The notes under the pieces were generated by a model, which was given only the letters and a program-made list of their open reading frames with translations, was not told the DNA's origin and ran no database searches. Of a stretch of 64,000 bases of DNA, positions 50,191 to 59,856 are shown one piece after another (within the stretch, counting starts at the first letter, position 1; the number at the start of each line of letters is the position of its first letter). The position numbers and the translations under genes are program-made. Source of the stretch: an uncultured Paracoccaceae bacterium (GTDB lineage Bacteria; Pseudomonadota; Alphaproteobacteria; Rhodobacterales; Rhodobacteraceae); NCBI GenBank assembly GCA_913061275.1, contig CAJXSR010000021.1, positions 1 through 64,000 on the forward strand. The letters run 5' to 3'.

Positions 50191-50960
50191 GATTTATGTT
50201 TGTTAGCGCGTTTGTAATCTGCCAATAACTTATCAACGACCCGAATGACCGCATCATATTCGTTCCCAGCGGGGAAGTCCGCAGAGGGGCCGCCCGATGC
50301 GCCCCAAGTGCCTACTTTTAATTTTGTTGTGTGGTTGCGGGTTAACAACATTGTTTGTGTCAGGCTGGCAAACAGGCTGTAAGTACAACCGGTTTTGGCA
50401 TTCGCGTTTGAGAAATAGATATTCAGTTGCGGCTTACCAGGTGTTTGTTCCATTTGTTCTTCTGTTAAAATGTGTAAGCCTGCCTCCTTAAAACGTTTGA
50501 ACATGGTTTTTTGTAAATCTGCACCAAAGCTGCTAGAATAATGACTGGGGCCTTTTAGGTTTTGCACAGAAAAATATACCCCAGGAAGATTACGCAGGGC
50601 TGCAAGTTTGTCGCTTAATTCCCACGCTTCAGGATTGAAGCCCAATATCTTACCCGCTTCCGTTTGTTGGCACATTCTTGGGGATTCGGGGTGTTCAACA
50701 GGTGTTCCGCGTAATTTTGCAAGCTGATCTATGGCGCCTAGCATTTGTTGGGCTTTTTCATTTGTGGGTTCTTCAATCAGACGTGTGATGAATTTTTTCT
50801 GGGGCTTGCATAGGTTTTTTGCGCTGCATAGCTGCGGGTTGACCGCGCGTTGTTCCCATATCATCCACGTGAATTTTTTTGGGCTATCTTGCGCCCCTGT
50901 GGAAATGGGTAAAGTCATGAATAAAAGAATACTAATTGCAAGAAAGTGAAATGGCTTCAT
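50187..50960 (-). CDS. Exported protein of unknown function
   Basis: This 257-aa protein has a Sec signal peptide ([18 protein letters not shown]). The mature part has four Cys in [28 protein letters not shown] and [11 protein letters not shown], spaced as if for disulfides, and a mixed alpha/beta fold with [45 protein letters not shown] do not recognise a family. It appears monocistronic. Confidence 0.65.
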   Translation of the reverse strand: MKPFHFLAISILLFMTLPISTGAQDSPKKFTWMIWEQRAVNPQLCSAKNLCKPQKKFITRLIEEPTNEKAQQMLGAIDQLAKLRGTPVEHPESPRMCQQTEAGKILGFNPEAWELSDKLAALRNLPGVYFSVQNLKGPSHYSSSFGADLQKTMFKRFKEAGLHILTEEQMEQTPGKPQLNIYFSNANAKTGCTYSLFASLTQTMLLTRNHTTKLKVGTWGASGGPSADFPAGNEYDAVIRVVDKLLADYKRANKHKS

Positions 50961-51053
50961 AATCTACCCCTGTGTTTGGGTGGATTAAACAAGGTATATT
51001 ATATCAAAATGTTAACGCGCAGATGTATTTTACCTTTTTATTCAATCAATTAT

Positions 51054-51242
51054 CTAAAAATCTGATGTAATTCCCTTTTTTTCCCAATCGCCAAACCGTG
51101 TGGGCTCGGGGCCATTGCGGCCATCTAATTCTGTTGGGCGATTGGGTTCAGCGGCATTTTGTTTACGATCTTGCGCTTCTTGTAGCGCACGTTTGGCTGC
51201 CGCGTTTATGCGTTCGGCTTTAGTCATAGGGGTTTTGTTCAT
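51054..51242 (-). CDS. DUF1674 protein (succinate dehydrogenase assembly factor 4-like)
   Basis: The start is MNKTPMTKAERINAAAKRAL (51242); the ORF-track form adds 30 unsupported residues that overlap the divergent gene. The 62-aa protein ends with the diagnostic NGPEPTRFGDWEKKGITSDF. The eukaryotic relative SDHAF4 assists flavinated SdhA during complex II assembly; the bacterial role is inferred. It is divergent from the RsmB-type gene. Confidence 0.88.
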   Translation of the reverse strand: MNKTPMTKAERINAAAKRALQEAQDRKQNAAEPNRPTELDGRNGPEPTRFGDWEKKGITSDF

Positions 51243-51372
51243 AGTATACCTGCCAGTGTTGTAACCGTGCTTAGCGCAGCTTTTTGTAAAGTGCAATTTT
51301 ATGCTCTGGTTGATTTGTGATCTTTCAGGCATAAGCCATTATTTAGACCCTTATATGTTAGGTGAATATAAA

Positions 51373-52668
51373 ATGGCTAAACTCGGCCTTTCTGCACGGA
51401 TAGCGGCATTGAAATTGTTGGATGGTGTATTATTTGAACGCCGCCCGTTGTCAGATATGACAGATGCTGGCAGTGATATATTGCGAAAACTAACTGGGTC
51501 GGAACGGGCGCGGGCACAAAGCCTTGCGATCAGTACGCTTAAACATCTAGAGCCGATTGATATGCTGTTGGATTTTTATCTGAAAAAAGATCCACCACTA
51601 CGGGCGCGTCATATTTTACGTCTGTGTGCTGCTGAATTATTTGTAGATGGTATCAGCCCCCATGCGGCGATTGATTCGGCGGTTAATTTGGCAAAACTAT
51701 CGCGTAATACGGCCCATTTATCTGGGTTGATAAATGCGGTTTGCCGTAAGCTGAATACCGAAGGCCGCGAACATTGGGTTGAACACCCAACCCAACAACT
51801 GCCTTATTACTTACGATCTGTAATATTGAAAGATCACGGCGAAGATGCTGTTAAGTTAATGGAAAAGGCACATGTAAAATCAGCCCCGTTGGATATTACA
51901 GTAAAAGACCCCGCAGATGTACCAGAGTTGGTTTCATTGCTTGATGCTGAAGCTATTGGATTGGATAGTTTGCGGTTGCATAAAGCCGGTCAGGTATCTG
52001 CATTGCCAGGATTTGCTGAGGGTGCTTGGTGGGTACAAGATTTTGCCGCCAGCCTGCCTGCTAAATGTTTTGATGACCTAGAAGGCAAGGCCGTGCTGGA
52101 TTTATGTGCCGCACCAGGGGGTAAAACCCTGCAACTTACGGCAAAGGGTGCAGATGTAACCGCGATGGATTTATCAAAACATCGGTTGGCGCGTGTGCAT
52201 GAGAATTTGAAACGTACAGGTCTGACGGCGAAAGTTGTCACTGCGGATGTTTTGACGTGGAAACCTGGTGTTGAATATGATGCGATTTTGCTGGATGCGC
52301 CCTGTTCTGCCACAGGCACTATTCGGCGGCACCCTGATTTGCCGTTTCTAAAAGACAAAGACATGCTTAAAAGTCTGGTTCAGCTGCAAGAAGAAATGCT
52401 GCAATACGCATTCAGATGGCTAAAGCCAGGTGGGCAGCTGGTTTACAGTACCTGCTCTTTGTTACAACAAGAAGGCGAAGATCAGATTGCACGTTTTCTG
52501 GAACGTAACAAACAAGCGGTAGTTGATCCGATTGATCCAAACCGATTAGATGTACCAGCCGAATGGGTAAGCGTTCAGGGATATTTACGCACATTGCCAT
52601 CTTATTGGGCTGATATTGGTGGTTTGGATGGGTTTTTTGTAGCGCGGTTGAATAAGAAAACTGGGTGA
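51373..52668 (+). CDS. RsmB/NOP-type 16S rRNA cytosine-C5 methyltransferase
   Basis: I start at MAKLGLSARIAALKLLDG (51373), because the earlier ORF-track residues resemble no family member. The roughly 431-aa protein has an N-terminal NusB-like RNA-binding domain and a C-terminal SAM domain with VLDLCAAPGGKTLQLTA, LDAPCSATGTIRRHPDL (release Cys) and STCSLLQQEGE (catalytic Cys). It methylates cytosine in rRNA, likely C967. It precedes the heparinase-like and purH genes on the same strand. Confidence 0.92.
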   Translation: MAKLGLSARIAALKLLDGVLFERRPLSDMTDAGSDILRKLTGSERARAQSLAISTLKHLEPIDMLLDFYLKKDPPLRARHILRLCAAELFVDGISPHAAIDSAVNLAKLSRNTAHLSGLINAVCRKLNTEGREHWVEHPTQQLPYYLRSVILKDHGEDAVKLMEKAHVKSAPLDITVKDPADVPELVSLLDAEAIGLDSLRLHKAGQVSALPGFAEGAWWVQDFAASLPAKCFDDLEGKAVLDLCAAPGGKTLQLTAKGADVTAMDLSKHRLARVHENLKRTGLTAKVVTADVLTWKPGVEYDAILLDAPCSATGTIRRHPDLPFLKDKDMLKSLVQLQEEMLQYAFRWLKPGGQLVYSTCSLLQQEGEDQIARFLERNKQAVVDPIDPNRLDVPAEWVSVQGYLRTLPSYWADIGGLDGFFVARLNKKTG

Positions 52669-52723
52669 CATGAACCAGAATGCCCCATAGACAGGGCTAA
52701 GATATAACCTTGGGTTTTGAAAC

Positions 52724-54358
52724 GTGCCTGCAAAGATATTTGACATTTTCCATCAACTGAACCGCGATCATAATGAAAGCAAAACCCAAGCGGTTGCGCG
52801 AAGTACGCGACGCGGAAAATCTGCGAAGGCTTTTATATCGCAACCGATGCCAAAGGGAATTGGCTCTGCGCATATCGGGCTGCAATTAAATGCGGGAAAT
52901 TACTTAATTGACGGCCAGCTGGTAAAAGAGCCAGATGAGTTTATTTGGGATGTAGAGTATGAAAATACGCCATTTCAAGAAAAAGCACATGGTTTTTTAT
53001 GGTTGGATGATCTGGTGGCGAACGGGTCGCAAGCGTGTTTATCAAAAGCCAGACTATGGTTTTTAGAGTGGGTTGAACGGTTTGGGGACGGCGACAATTC
53101 AGCTTGGACGCCAGAACTAGCGGGGGGGCGTGTCATCCGTATGGTAAACCACGCTATCGTTTTGCTGGGAAGTTCTAAGGAGTTAGATGCAAAGTATTAC
53201 TTTGAAACTATTTCACATCATGCGCGGTTTTTAAAAAAGCGCAGTCAATTTGCGCCTGATGGCTTGCCAAAGTTTCGGGCTTTGGCTGGATATATATATA
53301 GCGCATTGGCTTTGGAAGAATTTGCATCTGATCTGACGCCCGCAATGCGCGCGTTGGCAAAAGAATGTGAGGCTTATGTCGCGCAAGATGGGGGCATTCC
53401 AACCCGAAACCCAGAAGAGTTATTGGAAATTTTCATGCTATTGGTCTGGATTGAACAGGGTATGACTTCTGCATCGGTTCAACCTGACAGGGCTTTACTG
53501 GATGCGATTGAACGAATGTCACCTGCAATTCGGTCTCTGCGCATTGGCGATGGAAGGTTAGTAGCGTTTCAGGGTGCAAACTCTGTCGCAAGTGCAGTTG
53601 TGGAACAGGTCTTATCAGATGCAGGGACGCGTTCAAAAACTACGCAAACCCGCGTTATGGGATTTGCGCGCGCATCTGCCAAAGAAGCAGTTCTAGTCAT
53701 GGATGTTGGCGGGGGCGTATCAGATAGTGCATCCGCTTTGGCGTTTGAGGTGTCTACGGGTGGCAAGCATATATTTCAAAGCACAGGTTTTTGCCATAGT
53801 TTAGCACCTTCATCATATAGTGTAGCAGTGATTGAGAAAGCTAAGTTGGAAGCATCCCGAATGCAGGTATTCCCGATGACGGAGCTACAACCGAAATCAG
53901 GGGCAGCGACCATGGGTGCAGTACATACGGGGTACCAAGAGGTTTACGGGCTTCGGTATTCACGAAAACTGGAATTGGATGAAAACGGGCGGATATTGTT
54001 CGGGTCTGATAGCTTCAAATGTATGACCGATAAAGATAAAGCAGTTTTTGGCAAAGTAACGGCAGGGCATGAAGATAAAATGCTGGGTTATGCATTACAC
54101 TTTCATGTGGCCCCTGATGTTGATGTTGAACTTGATTTGGGTGGAACGGCGGTTTCTTTGAAATTGCCAAACAATGATGTTTGGATATTTAAGGCTTCAT
54201 CCGGGGTTTTGGCATTGAAAGACAGTACGTATTTTGAGCCTGATCGTATTAAGCCACGCGCGACAAAACAGATCGTGGTATCTTCACAAGTTGTGAACTA
54301 TGAAGGCGCGGTAACTTGGATGCTTACCCGATTAGTCCAAGAACGCACATATTTATAA
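52724..54358 (+). CDS. Heparinase II/III-like protein
   Basis: This 544-aa protein has an N-terminal (alpha/alpha) helical domain (PFQEKAHGFLWLDDLVANG, WTPELAGGRVIRMVNHAIVLL, RSQFAPDGLPKFRALAGYIY) and a C-terminal beta-sandwich half, as in heparinase II/III family proteins. A GTG start fits the reading frame. No signal peptide is evident. In Rhodobacterales such a gene often lies beside purH. The true substrate, perhaps a cell-envelope polysaccharide, is unknown. Confidence 0.85.
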   Translation: MPAKIFDIFHQLNRDHNESKTQAVARSTRRGKSAKAFISQPMPKGIGSAHIGLQLNAGNYLIDGQLVKEPDEFIWDVEYENTPFQEKAHGFLWLDDLVANGSQACLSKARLWFLEWVERFGDGDNSAWTPELAGGRVIRMVNHAIVLLGSSKELDAKYYFETISHHARFLKKRSQFAPDGLPKFRALAGYIYSALALEEFASDLTPAMRALAKECEAYVAQDGGIPTRNPEELLEIFMLLVWIEQGMTSASVQPDRALLDAIERMSPAIRSLRIGDGRLVAFQGANSVASAVVEQVLSDAGTRSKTTQTRVMGFARASAKEAVLVMDVGGGVSDSASALAFEVSTGGKHIFQSTGFCHSLAPSSYSVAVIEKAKLEASRMQVFPMTELQPKSGAATMGAVHTGYQEVYGLRYSRKLELDENGRILFGSDSFKCMTDKDKAVFGKVTAGHEDKMLGYALHFHVAPDVDVELDLGGTAVSLKLPNNDVWIFKASSGVLALKDSTYFEPDRIKPRATKQIVVSSQVVNYEGAVTWMLTRLVQERTYL

Positions 54359-54398
54359 TAAGGCTGAATTAAACCCAGCCGTGACAAAGGATTGATTA

Positions 54399-55988
54399 AT
54401 GTCTCATAGCCCCGTCGCCATTCGCCGCGCTTTACTTTCAGTTTCTGATAAAACTGGCCTTGTGGATTTAGCTACAGCATTAGACGCGGCAGGTGTTGAA
54501 ATGCTGTCAACGGGCGGTACTGCAAAAGCAATTCGCGAAGCGGGGTTGCCTGTGAAAGATGTGTCTGAAATCACCAACTTTCCAGAAATGATGGATGGCC
54601 GTGTAAAAACATTGCACCCGATGGTGCATGGCGGCTTGTTGGCGTTGCGCGATAACGCGGATCATTTGGCAGCGATGAAAGAACACGGCATTGGCGGCAT
54701 TGATCTGCTGGTGGTGAACCTTTATCCGTTTGAAGCCACCGTTGCGGCGGGTGGGTCATACGAGGATTGTATCGAGAATATCGACATTGGTGGCCCTGCG
54801 ATGATCCGTGCAGCATCTAAAAACCATGGGTTTGTAGTGACAGTTGTCGATGTGGCAGATTACGCAGGCCTATTGGATGAAATGACAACCAACAAAGGTA
54901 CAACTTTGGCATATCGCCAAAAAATGGCGCAAATCGCTTATGCACGCACAGCTGCCTATGATGCGGCGGTGTCCACATGGATGTCGGGTGCGATCGGTGA
55001 AGAACAGCCGCGTCGCAAAGCCATTGCGGGCACACATGTACAAACCTTGCGTTACGGTGAAAACCCACATCAGTCAGCTAGTTTTTACAGTGATGGTAGT
55101 ACACGGGCGGGGGTTTCATCTGCCATGCAACTGCAAGGCAAGGCATTGTCTTATAACAACATCAACGACACTGACGCAGCGTTTGAGCTGGTTGCAGAAT
55201 TTGATCCTGCTGATGGGCCAGCTTGCGCGATTATCAAACACGCAAACCCATGCGGTGTGGCGCGTGGCGCAACTTTGGCAGAGGCATATAAGTCTGCGTT
55301 TGATTGTGACCGCACCTCTGCCTTTGGCGGGATTATCGCATTGAACCAAACATTGGATGTCGCCACGGCCGAACAGATTGTTGAGATTTTCACCGAAGTA
55401 GTAATTGCACCTTCTATAAGTGATGAGGCCAAGGCGATCTTTGCGGGCAAGAAGAATCTGCGTTTGCTGGAAACCGGTGGTTTGCCTGATATTCATACAA
55501 GCGGGCAAGTTTGGAAACAGGTGTCAGGTGGGTATTTGATACAGGATCGTGATAACGGATTTATCAGCTTGGACGACTTGCAGGTTGTGACCAAACGCGC
55601 GCCAACGGGTGATGAGCTGCGCGATATGCTGTTTGCGTGGAAAGTGGCAAAGCATGTGAAATCAAACGCGATTATTTATGTGAAAGATCAAGCAACCGTG
55701 GGTGTTGGTGCAGGGCAAATGAGCCGTGTTGATAGTACGCGCATCGCGGCCCGAAAATCTATTGATATGGCTGAAGCCATGGGGTTGGCGGGGCCTTTGA
55801 CAAAAGGCTCTGTTGTAGCGTCTGATGCTTTCTTTCCGTTTTCTGACGGTTTGTTGACTGCGGCAGAGGCAGGGGCAACGGCGGTTATTCAACCTGGGGG
55901 CTCTATGCGTGATGATGAAGTGATTAAAGCGGCTGATGATGCTGGTTTGGCTATGGTTTACACGGGTATGCGCCACTTTAGGCATTAA
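54399..55988 (+). CDS. purH: AICAR transformylase / IMP cyclohydrolase
   Basis: This 529-aa bifunctional protein has an N-terminal IMP cyclohydrolase domain ([37 protein letters not shown]) and a C-terminal transformylase domain with IKHANPCG and the end [38 protein letters not shown]. It performs the last two steps of purine synthesis to IMP. AAAGGATTGATTA precedes the ATG. It begins a run with lspA, DUF3035, M16 and M16. Confidence 0.98.
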   Translation: MSHSPVAIRRALLSVSDKTGLVDLATALDAAGVEMLSTGGTAKAIREAGLPVKDVSEITNFPEMMDGRVKTLHPMVHGGLLALRDNADHLAAMKEHGIGGIDLLVVNLYPFEATVAAGGSYEDCIENIDIGGPAMIRAASKNHGFVVTVVDVADYAGLLDEMTTNKGTTLAYRQKMAQIAYARTAAYDAAVSTWMSGAIGEEQPRRKAIAGTHVQTLRYGENPHQSASFYSDGSTRAGVSSAMQLQGKALSYNNINDTDAAFELVAEFDPADGPACAIIKHANPCGVARGATLAEAYKSAFDCDRTSAFGGIIALNQTLDVATAEQIVEIFTEVVIAPSISDEAKAIFAGKKNLRLLETGGLPDIHTSGQVWKQVSGGYLIQDRDNGFISLDDLQVVTKRAPTGDELRDMLFAWKVAKHVKSNAIIYVKDQATVGVGAGQMSRVDSTRIAARKSIDMAEAMGLAGPLTKGSVVASDAFFPFSDGLLTAAEAGATAVIQPGGSMRDDEVIKAADDAGLAMVYTGMRHFRH

Positions 55989-55999
55989 GGGTATTTGGT

Positions 56000-56470
56000 T
56001 TGGGCAGAACACTTTTCATTGCGGTTACAACGTTTCTGATCGATCAGATCAGCAAGTGGTATGTGGTGTTCTATCTAGATTTACAAAACATACTTTCAAT
56101 AGATGTTTTACCCCCTTTGCTAAATTTCAAAATGGGGTGGAACTACGGAATTAACTTTGGGTTATTCGCAAACGGTGCAGAGGTTATGCGCTGGGTTTTG
56201 GTAGCGGTGGCGATTATAGTATCCGTTGGATTGGTTTGGTATGCGCGGGGCTTTAAGGGGTGGCTTGCCCCATTGTTTTTGGGGTGTGTAATGGGCGGCG
56301 CACTTGCCAATGCATTGGACAGGATAATGTACGGAGCGGTTGCGGACTTTTTGAATATGTCATGTTGCGACCTGAACAATCCGTTTGTGTTTAATATAGC
56401 GGATATATTTATTTTCTTCGGGGCTTTTGGATTGGTGATCTTTTCAGAAAAGCTAAAGAAGAGGGCGTGA
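56000..56470 (+). CDS. lspA: Lipoprotein signal peptidase (signal peptidase II)
   Basis: This 156-aa inner-membrane aspartic protease starts with TTG, 11 bases after purH. It has DQISKW, ANALDRIMYGAVADFLN and FNIADIFIF, which include the two catalytic Asp, and four membrane spans. It removes lipoprotein signal peptides after diacylglyceryl addition. It is followed by a lipoprotein gene, a natural client. Confidence 0.93.
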   Translation: MGRTLFIAVTTFLIDQISKWYVVFYLDLQNILSIDVLPPLLNFKMGWNYGINFGLFANGAEVMRWVLVAVAIIVSVGLVWYARGFKGWLAPLFLGCVMGGALANALDRIMYGAVADFLNMSCCDLNNPFVFNIADIFIFFGAFGLVIFSEKLKKRA

Positions 56471-56529
56471 CGCGGGTTTAATTCTAGGTTAAACAGTGAC
56501 GAAATAGTTTTTTGAGGTGTGAGCAACAC

Positions 56530-57060
56530 ATGTTTTTACGGATTTTAAAACTGGTTTTACCAATGGCATGTATTGTTGCCTTGTCCGCATGTGGGAATAA
56601 CCCAGTTTATGGTAAAAATGGGAATTTCCGACTAAAAGATGCGGGCCCAGATGAGTTTTCTGTTTTGCCAACCAAAGAATTGGAACTACCAGAAGATCTG
56701 AAAGTTTTGCCAGAACCCACATTGGGTTCAAAGAATCGTGCGGATTTGACACCACAAAGCGATGCAGTTGTAGCGTTGGGGGGAAAATCGGATCAGTTGG
56801 AAAGCACCAAAGTTGGAAGTGGTGAGCAGGCGTTGATTACCGCAGCTTCCAGAAATGGCGTATCTGCGGGTATTCGCGAAGAACTGGCTGCCGAAGATCA
56901 AGCATTCCGAGGCAAGCGCAAGCGGGACTTCATGAGACGTTGGATTGGTTCAAACGGGTCTTATTTACGACGCTATAAAGATCAATCTCTTGATGGATAT
57001 GCCGAATTGTGGCGGTTGCAAGATTTAGGTGTACGCACTCCGACTGCGCCGCCAAAATAA
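56530..57060 (+). CDS. DUF3035 lipoprotein
   Basis: I start at MFLRILKLVLPMACIVALSAC (56530), six codons into the ORF-track entry, which began at TTG. The lipobox ALSAC is clear. The mature protein has DEFSVLPTKELELPEDLKVLPEPT, the DUF3035 core, and a basic C-terminal segment. Length is about 176 aa. Function unknown; it is common next to lspA in Rhodobacterales. Confidence 0.88.
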   Translation: MFLRILKLVLPMACIVALSACGNNPVYGKNGNFRLKDAGPDEFSVLPTKELELPEDLKVLPEPTLGSKNRADLTPQSDAVVALGGKSDQLESTKVGSGEQALITAASRNGVSAGIREELAAEDQAFRGKRKRDFMRRWIGSNGSYLRRYKDQSLDGYAELWRLQDLGVRTPTAPPK

Positions 57061-57163
57061 CGCCTAAACCGTTTCACAATTACGTATGTGTTGTTGCCTC
57101 TTTTAAAGATAAAGCTACAGTTATGGTTCATGTAATCTAAAATATAGAGGCGATACTAATAAT

Positions 57164-58495
57164 ATGAAAATTCTAAAGAGTTTATTATTTGTTATAACGT
57201 GTATTCTGCCAGCGGCACTGAATGCGCAGGTTATTACATCGTTTGATTTAGATAACGGCATGCAGGTGGTTGTGATTGAAGATCACCGCGCACCAGTTGT
57301 TACCCATATGGCTTGGTACAAAGTTGGCTCTGCGGATGAACAAGCGGGTAAATCTGGTATCGCACATTTCCTTGAACATTTGATGTTCAAAGGCACGAAT
57401 ACAATGGCACCAGGCGAATTTTCTAAGATAATCGCCGAGAACGGTGGGCAGGAAAACGCGTTTACATCTTATGATTACACGGGCTATTTTCAAAAGGTTT
57501 CGGCTGACCGGTTGCCAATGATGATGCAGCTAGAAGCGGACCGGATGAAAAATTTGATTTTGTCAGAGGAAGAGGTTCTGCCAGAGCGCGATGTGGTGAT
57601 TGAAGAGCGGAATTCACGTACTGAATCAAATCCAGGTGCCTTATTAAGTGAGCAACGCCGTGCAATGCAATATTTCAACCACAGATACGGCATTCCTGTG
57701 ATTGGCTGGAAACATGAGATCAGCCAATTGACACAAAAAGATGCGATAGATTTTTACAAAAAATATTACGCACCAAATAATGCAATTTTAATTGTAGCTG
57801 GCGATACTACACCCGAAGAAGTACGCAGTTTGGCAACTGTGCATTATGGAAAACTGTCACCTTCGACGAATTTACCAGAGCGCATTCGCACACAAGAGCC
57901 GCCGCATTTGGCGCCTATGCGTATTGAAATGAAAGATGCACGTGTTCGCCAGCCACAACTTGTGCGCACCTATCTGGCGGAAAACCGTAAATCTGGTGAC
58001 CAAAAAGAAGCCGCTGCATTGGAAATGCTTGCGCAATTATTAGGCGGGTCAGGGCTAACGTCTTATCTTGGGCAAGAACTACAGCTAACGCAAAAGATAG
58101 CTGTAAGTGTGTCGTCATTTTATGACGGTCTGGCCCTGGATAAAGATGTGTTTGGCGTGTTTATGCTGCCCGCACCTACCACTGCACCGCAAGAAGCAGA
58201 GCTAGCACTGGATGCAGCACTTGAAGCTTTTATGGAAACTGAAATTGATGAAGCACATTTGACGCGATTAAAAACACTAGCAAAAGCAAGTGAGATTTAT
58301 GCGCGGGATAGCCTGTCTGGGCAGGCGCGCAGGTATGGCCAGGCCCTAACATCTGGCCTAACGATAGAAGATGTTCAGGCATGGCCAGATGTGTTGCAAA
58401 GCGTCACATCTGCAGACGTTATGGCGGCTGCTAAAAAAGTTTTAAACAAGAATAATTCAGTGACAGCTTGGTTGCTGCCAAAGGCGGAAAGCTAA
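57164..58495 (+). CDS. M16-family zinc peptidase, active subunit
   Basis: This 443-aa exported protein (signal SLLFVITCILPAALNA) has the inverted zinc motif HFLEH in GIAHFLEHLMFKGT, with the third ligand Glu in VVIEERNSRTESNPGALL. The C-terminal half is the inactive partner fold. It should cleave small peptides in the periplasm as a two-chain M16B enzyme with the next gene, 3 bases downstream. Confidence 0.92.
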   Translation: MKILKSLLFVITCILPAALNAQVITSFDLDNGMQVVVIEDHRAPVVTHMAWYKVGSADEQAGKSGIAHFLEHLMFKGTNTMAPGEFSKIIAENGGQENAFTSYDYTGYFQKVSADRLPMMMQLEADRMKNLILSEEEVLPERDVVIEERNSRTESNPGALLSEQRRAMQYFNHRYGIPVIGWKHEISQLTQKDAIDFYKKYYAPNNAILIVAGDTTPEEVRSLATVHYGKLSPSTNLPERIRTQEPPHLAPMRIEMKDARVRQPQLVRTYLAENRKSGDQKEAAALEMLAQLLGGSGLTSYLGQELQLTQKIAVSVSSFYDGLALDKDVFGVFMLPAPTTAPQEAELALDAALEAFMETEIDEAHLTRLKTLAKASEIYARDSLSGQARRYGQALTSGLTIEDVQAWPDVLQSVTSADVMAAAKKVLNKNNSVTAWLLPKAES

Positions 58496-58498
58496 ATC

Positions 58499-59809
58499 AT
58501 GCGCGTATTATTTGCTATTATTCTATGGACGTTAAGTGCCGTTTTTGCCAGTGCCGAGACCGATATTAAAGAGATTACTACGAAAGGTGGAATTAAGGTT
58601 TGGTTGGTCGAAGAGACAAGCATTCCTTTCATCGCTTTGGAAGTGCAATTTAAAGGCGGAACTTCCCTAGATGCACAAGATAAAGCTGGTGCCACGTATT
58701 TGATGACTGGCCTTCTAGAGGAAGGTTCGGGCGATATGGATGCAACCGATTTTTCCCGCGCAACCGAAGAGCTTGCCGCAAGTTTTGGCTATGATGCAGG
58801 TCGTGATACGGTTTCTATTTCTGCACAGATTTTAACTGAAAATCAGAGCCAATCATTGGCTTTGTTAAAGCAAGCCCTAATGCAACCAACCTTTAACCAA
58901 ACGGCATTTGATCGGGTTAAAAAACAGGTTATTTCCATTGTGAAATCCAGCCAAACTGACCCGAATGACATAGCGGGGCGTACAATTCGCACGTTGGCAT
59001 ATCCCGACCATCCCTATAGCCAACCTCGTGAAGGCACAGTTGAAACCGTCGAAATGCTAACTGTCGAAGATATACAAGCAGCATATCAGGCAGCTTTTGC
59101 CAAAGACCGGATGTATGTAAGTGTTGTGGGTGATATAACTGCAGCCGAACTGGGGCCATTGCTGGATGATCTGCTGGGCGACTTGCCTGACAAAGGTCCA
59201 GCCTTGCCACAAAAAACCGCGTTTTCTGCACCGGGTGGGCTGACTGTAGTTGATTTTGATACACCACAAACGGTTGCGATATGGGCGCACAGCGGAATAG
59301 ACCGCGGTGACCCAGAGTTTTTTGCAGCGTACCTGCTTAATCACATTATGGGCGGCAGTGGCTTTACTGCGCGTCTAACGCAAGAAGTACGTGAAAAACG
59401 TGGGCTGACGTATGGGGTATATTCATATCTTGCGCCCTATGATTACGTTAGCATTGTGGGCGGTAGTGTTTCATCGTCAAATGACAGAATTAAAACCGCG
59501 ATTGATGTTATTCAGGATGAATGGCGCAAGATGGCTGATATTGGTGTGACAGAAGCAGAACTGATCGCGGCCAAAAAATATTTAACGGGGGCATATCCGT
59601 TGAGGTTTGATGGTAACGGGCGCATTGCAGGGCTTTTGGTTGGGATGCAAAGGCAGGGTTTGCCGATTGATTACCCCAAGACGCGTAATGACACGATTAA
59701 TGCAGTGACTTTGGAACAAGTGAATTCGGTTGCTAAGTGGTTACTTAAACCTGACGCCATGCGTTTTGTTGTTGTTGGTAAGCCCGAAGGCTTAGTTTCA
59801 ACTGATTAA
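58499..59809 (+). CDS. M16-family peptidase homologue, non-catalytic subunit
   Basis: This 436-aa exported protein (signal VLFAIILWTLSAVFASA) has the M16 fold but the zinc motif region reads ATYLMTGLLEEGSG, so HxxEH is missing. The R/Y pair region GFTARLTQEVREKRGLTYGVYSY is kept, as in partner subunits that build the active site with the catalytic chain. It follows the active subunit by 3 bases. This active/inactive pairing is known in M16B enzymes. Confidence 0.9.
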   Translation: MRVLFAIILWTLSAVFASAETDIKEITTKGGIKVWLVEETSIPFIALEVQFKGGTSLDAQDKAGATYLMTGLLEEGSGDMDATDFSRATEELAASFGYDAGRDTVSISAQILTENQSQSLALLKQALMQPTFNQTAFDRVKKQVISIVKSSQTDPNDIAGRTIRTLAYPDHPYSQPREGTVETVEMLTVEDIQAAYQAAFAKDRMYVSVVGDITAAELGPLLDDLLGDLPDKGPALPQKTAFSAPGGLTVVDFDTPQTVAIWAHSGIDRGDPEFFAAYLLNHIMGGSGFTARLTQEVREKRGLTYGVYSYLAPYDYVSIVGGSVSSSNDRIKTAIDVIQDEWRKMADIGVTEAELIAAKKYLTGAYPLRFDGNGRIAGLLVGMQRQGLPIDYPKTRNDTINAVTLEQVNSVAKWLLKPDAMRFVVVGKPEGLVSTD

Positions 59810-59856
59810 CCTATCGATACTGTCGAATCGGATGATTTCGTGCTATCCCTAGTGGT

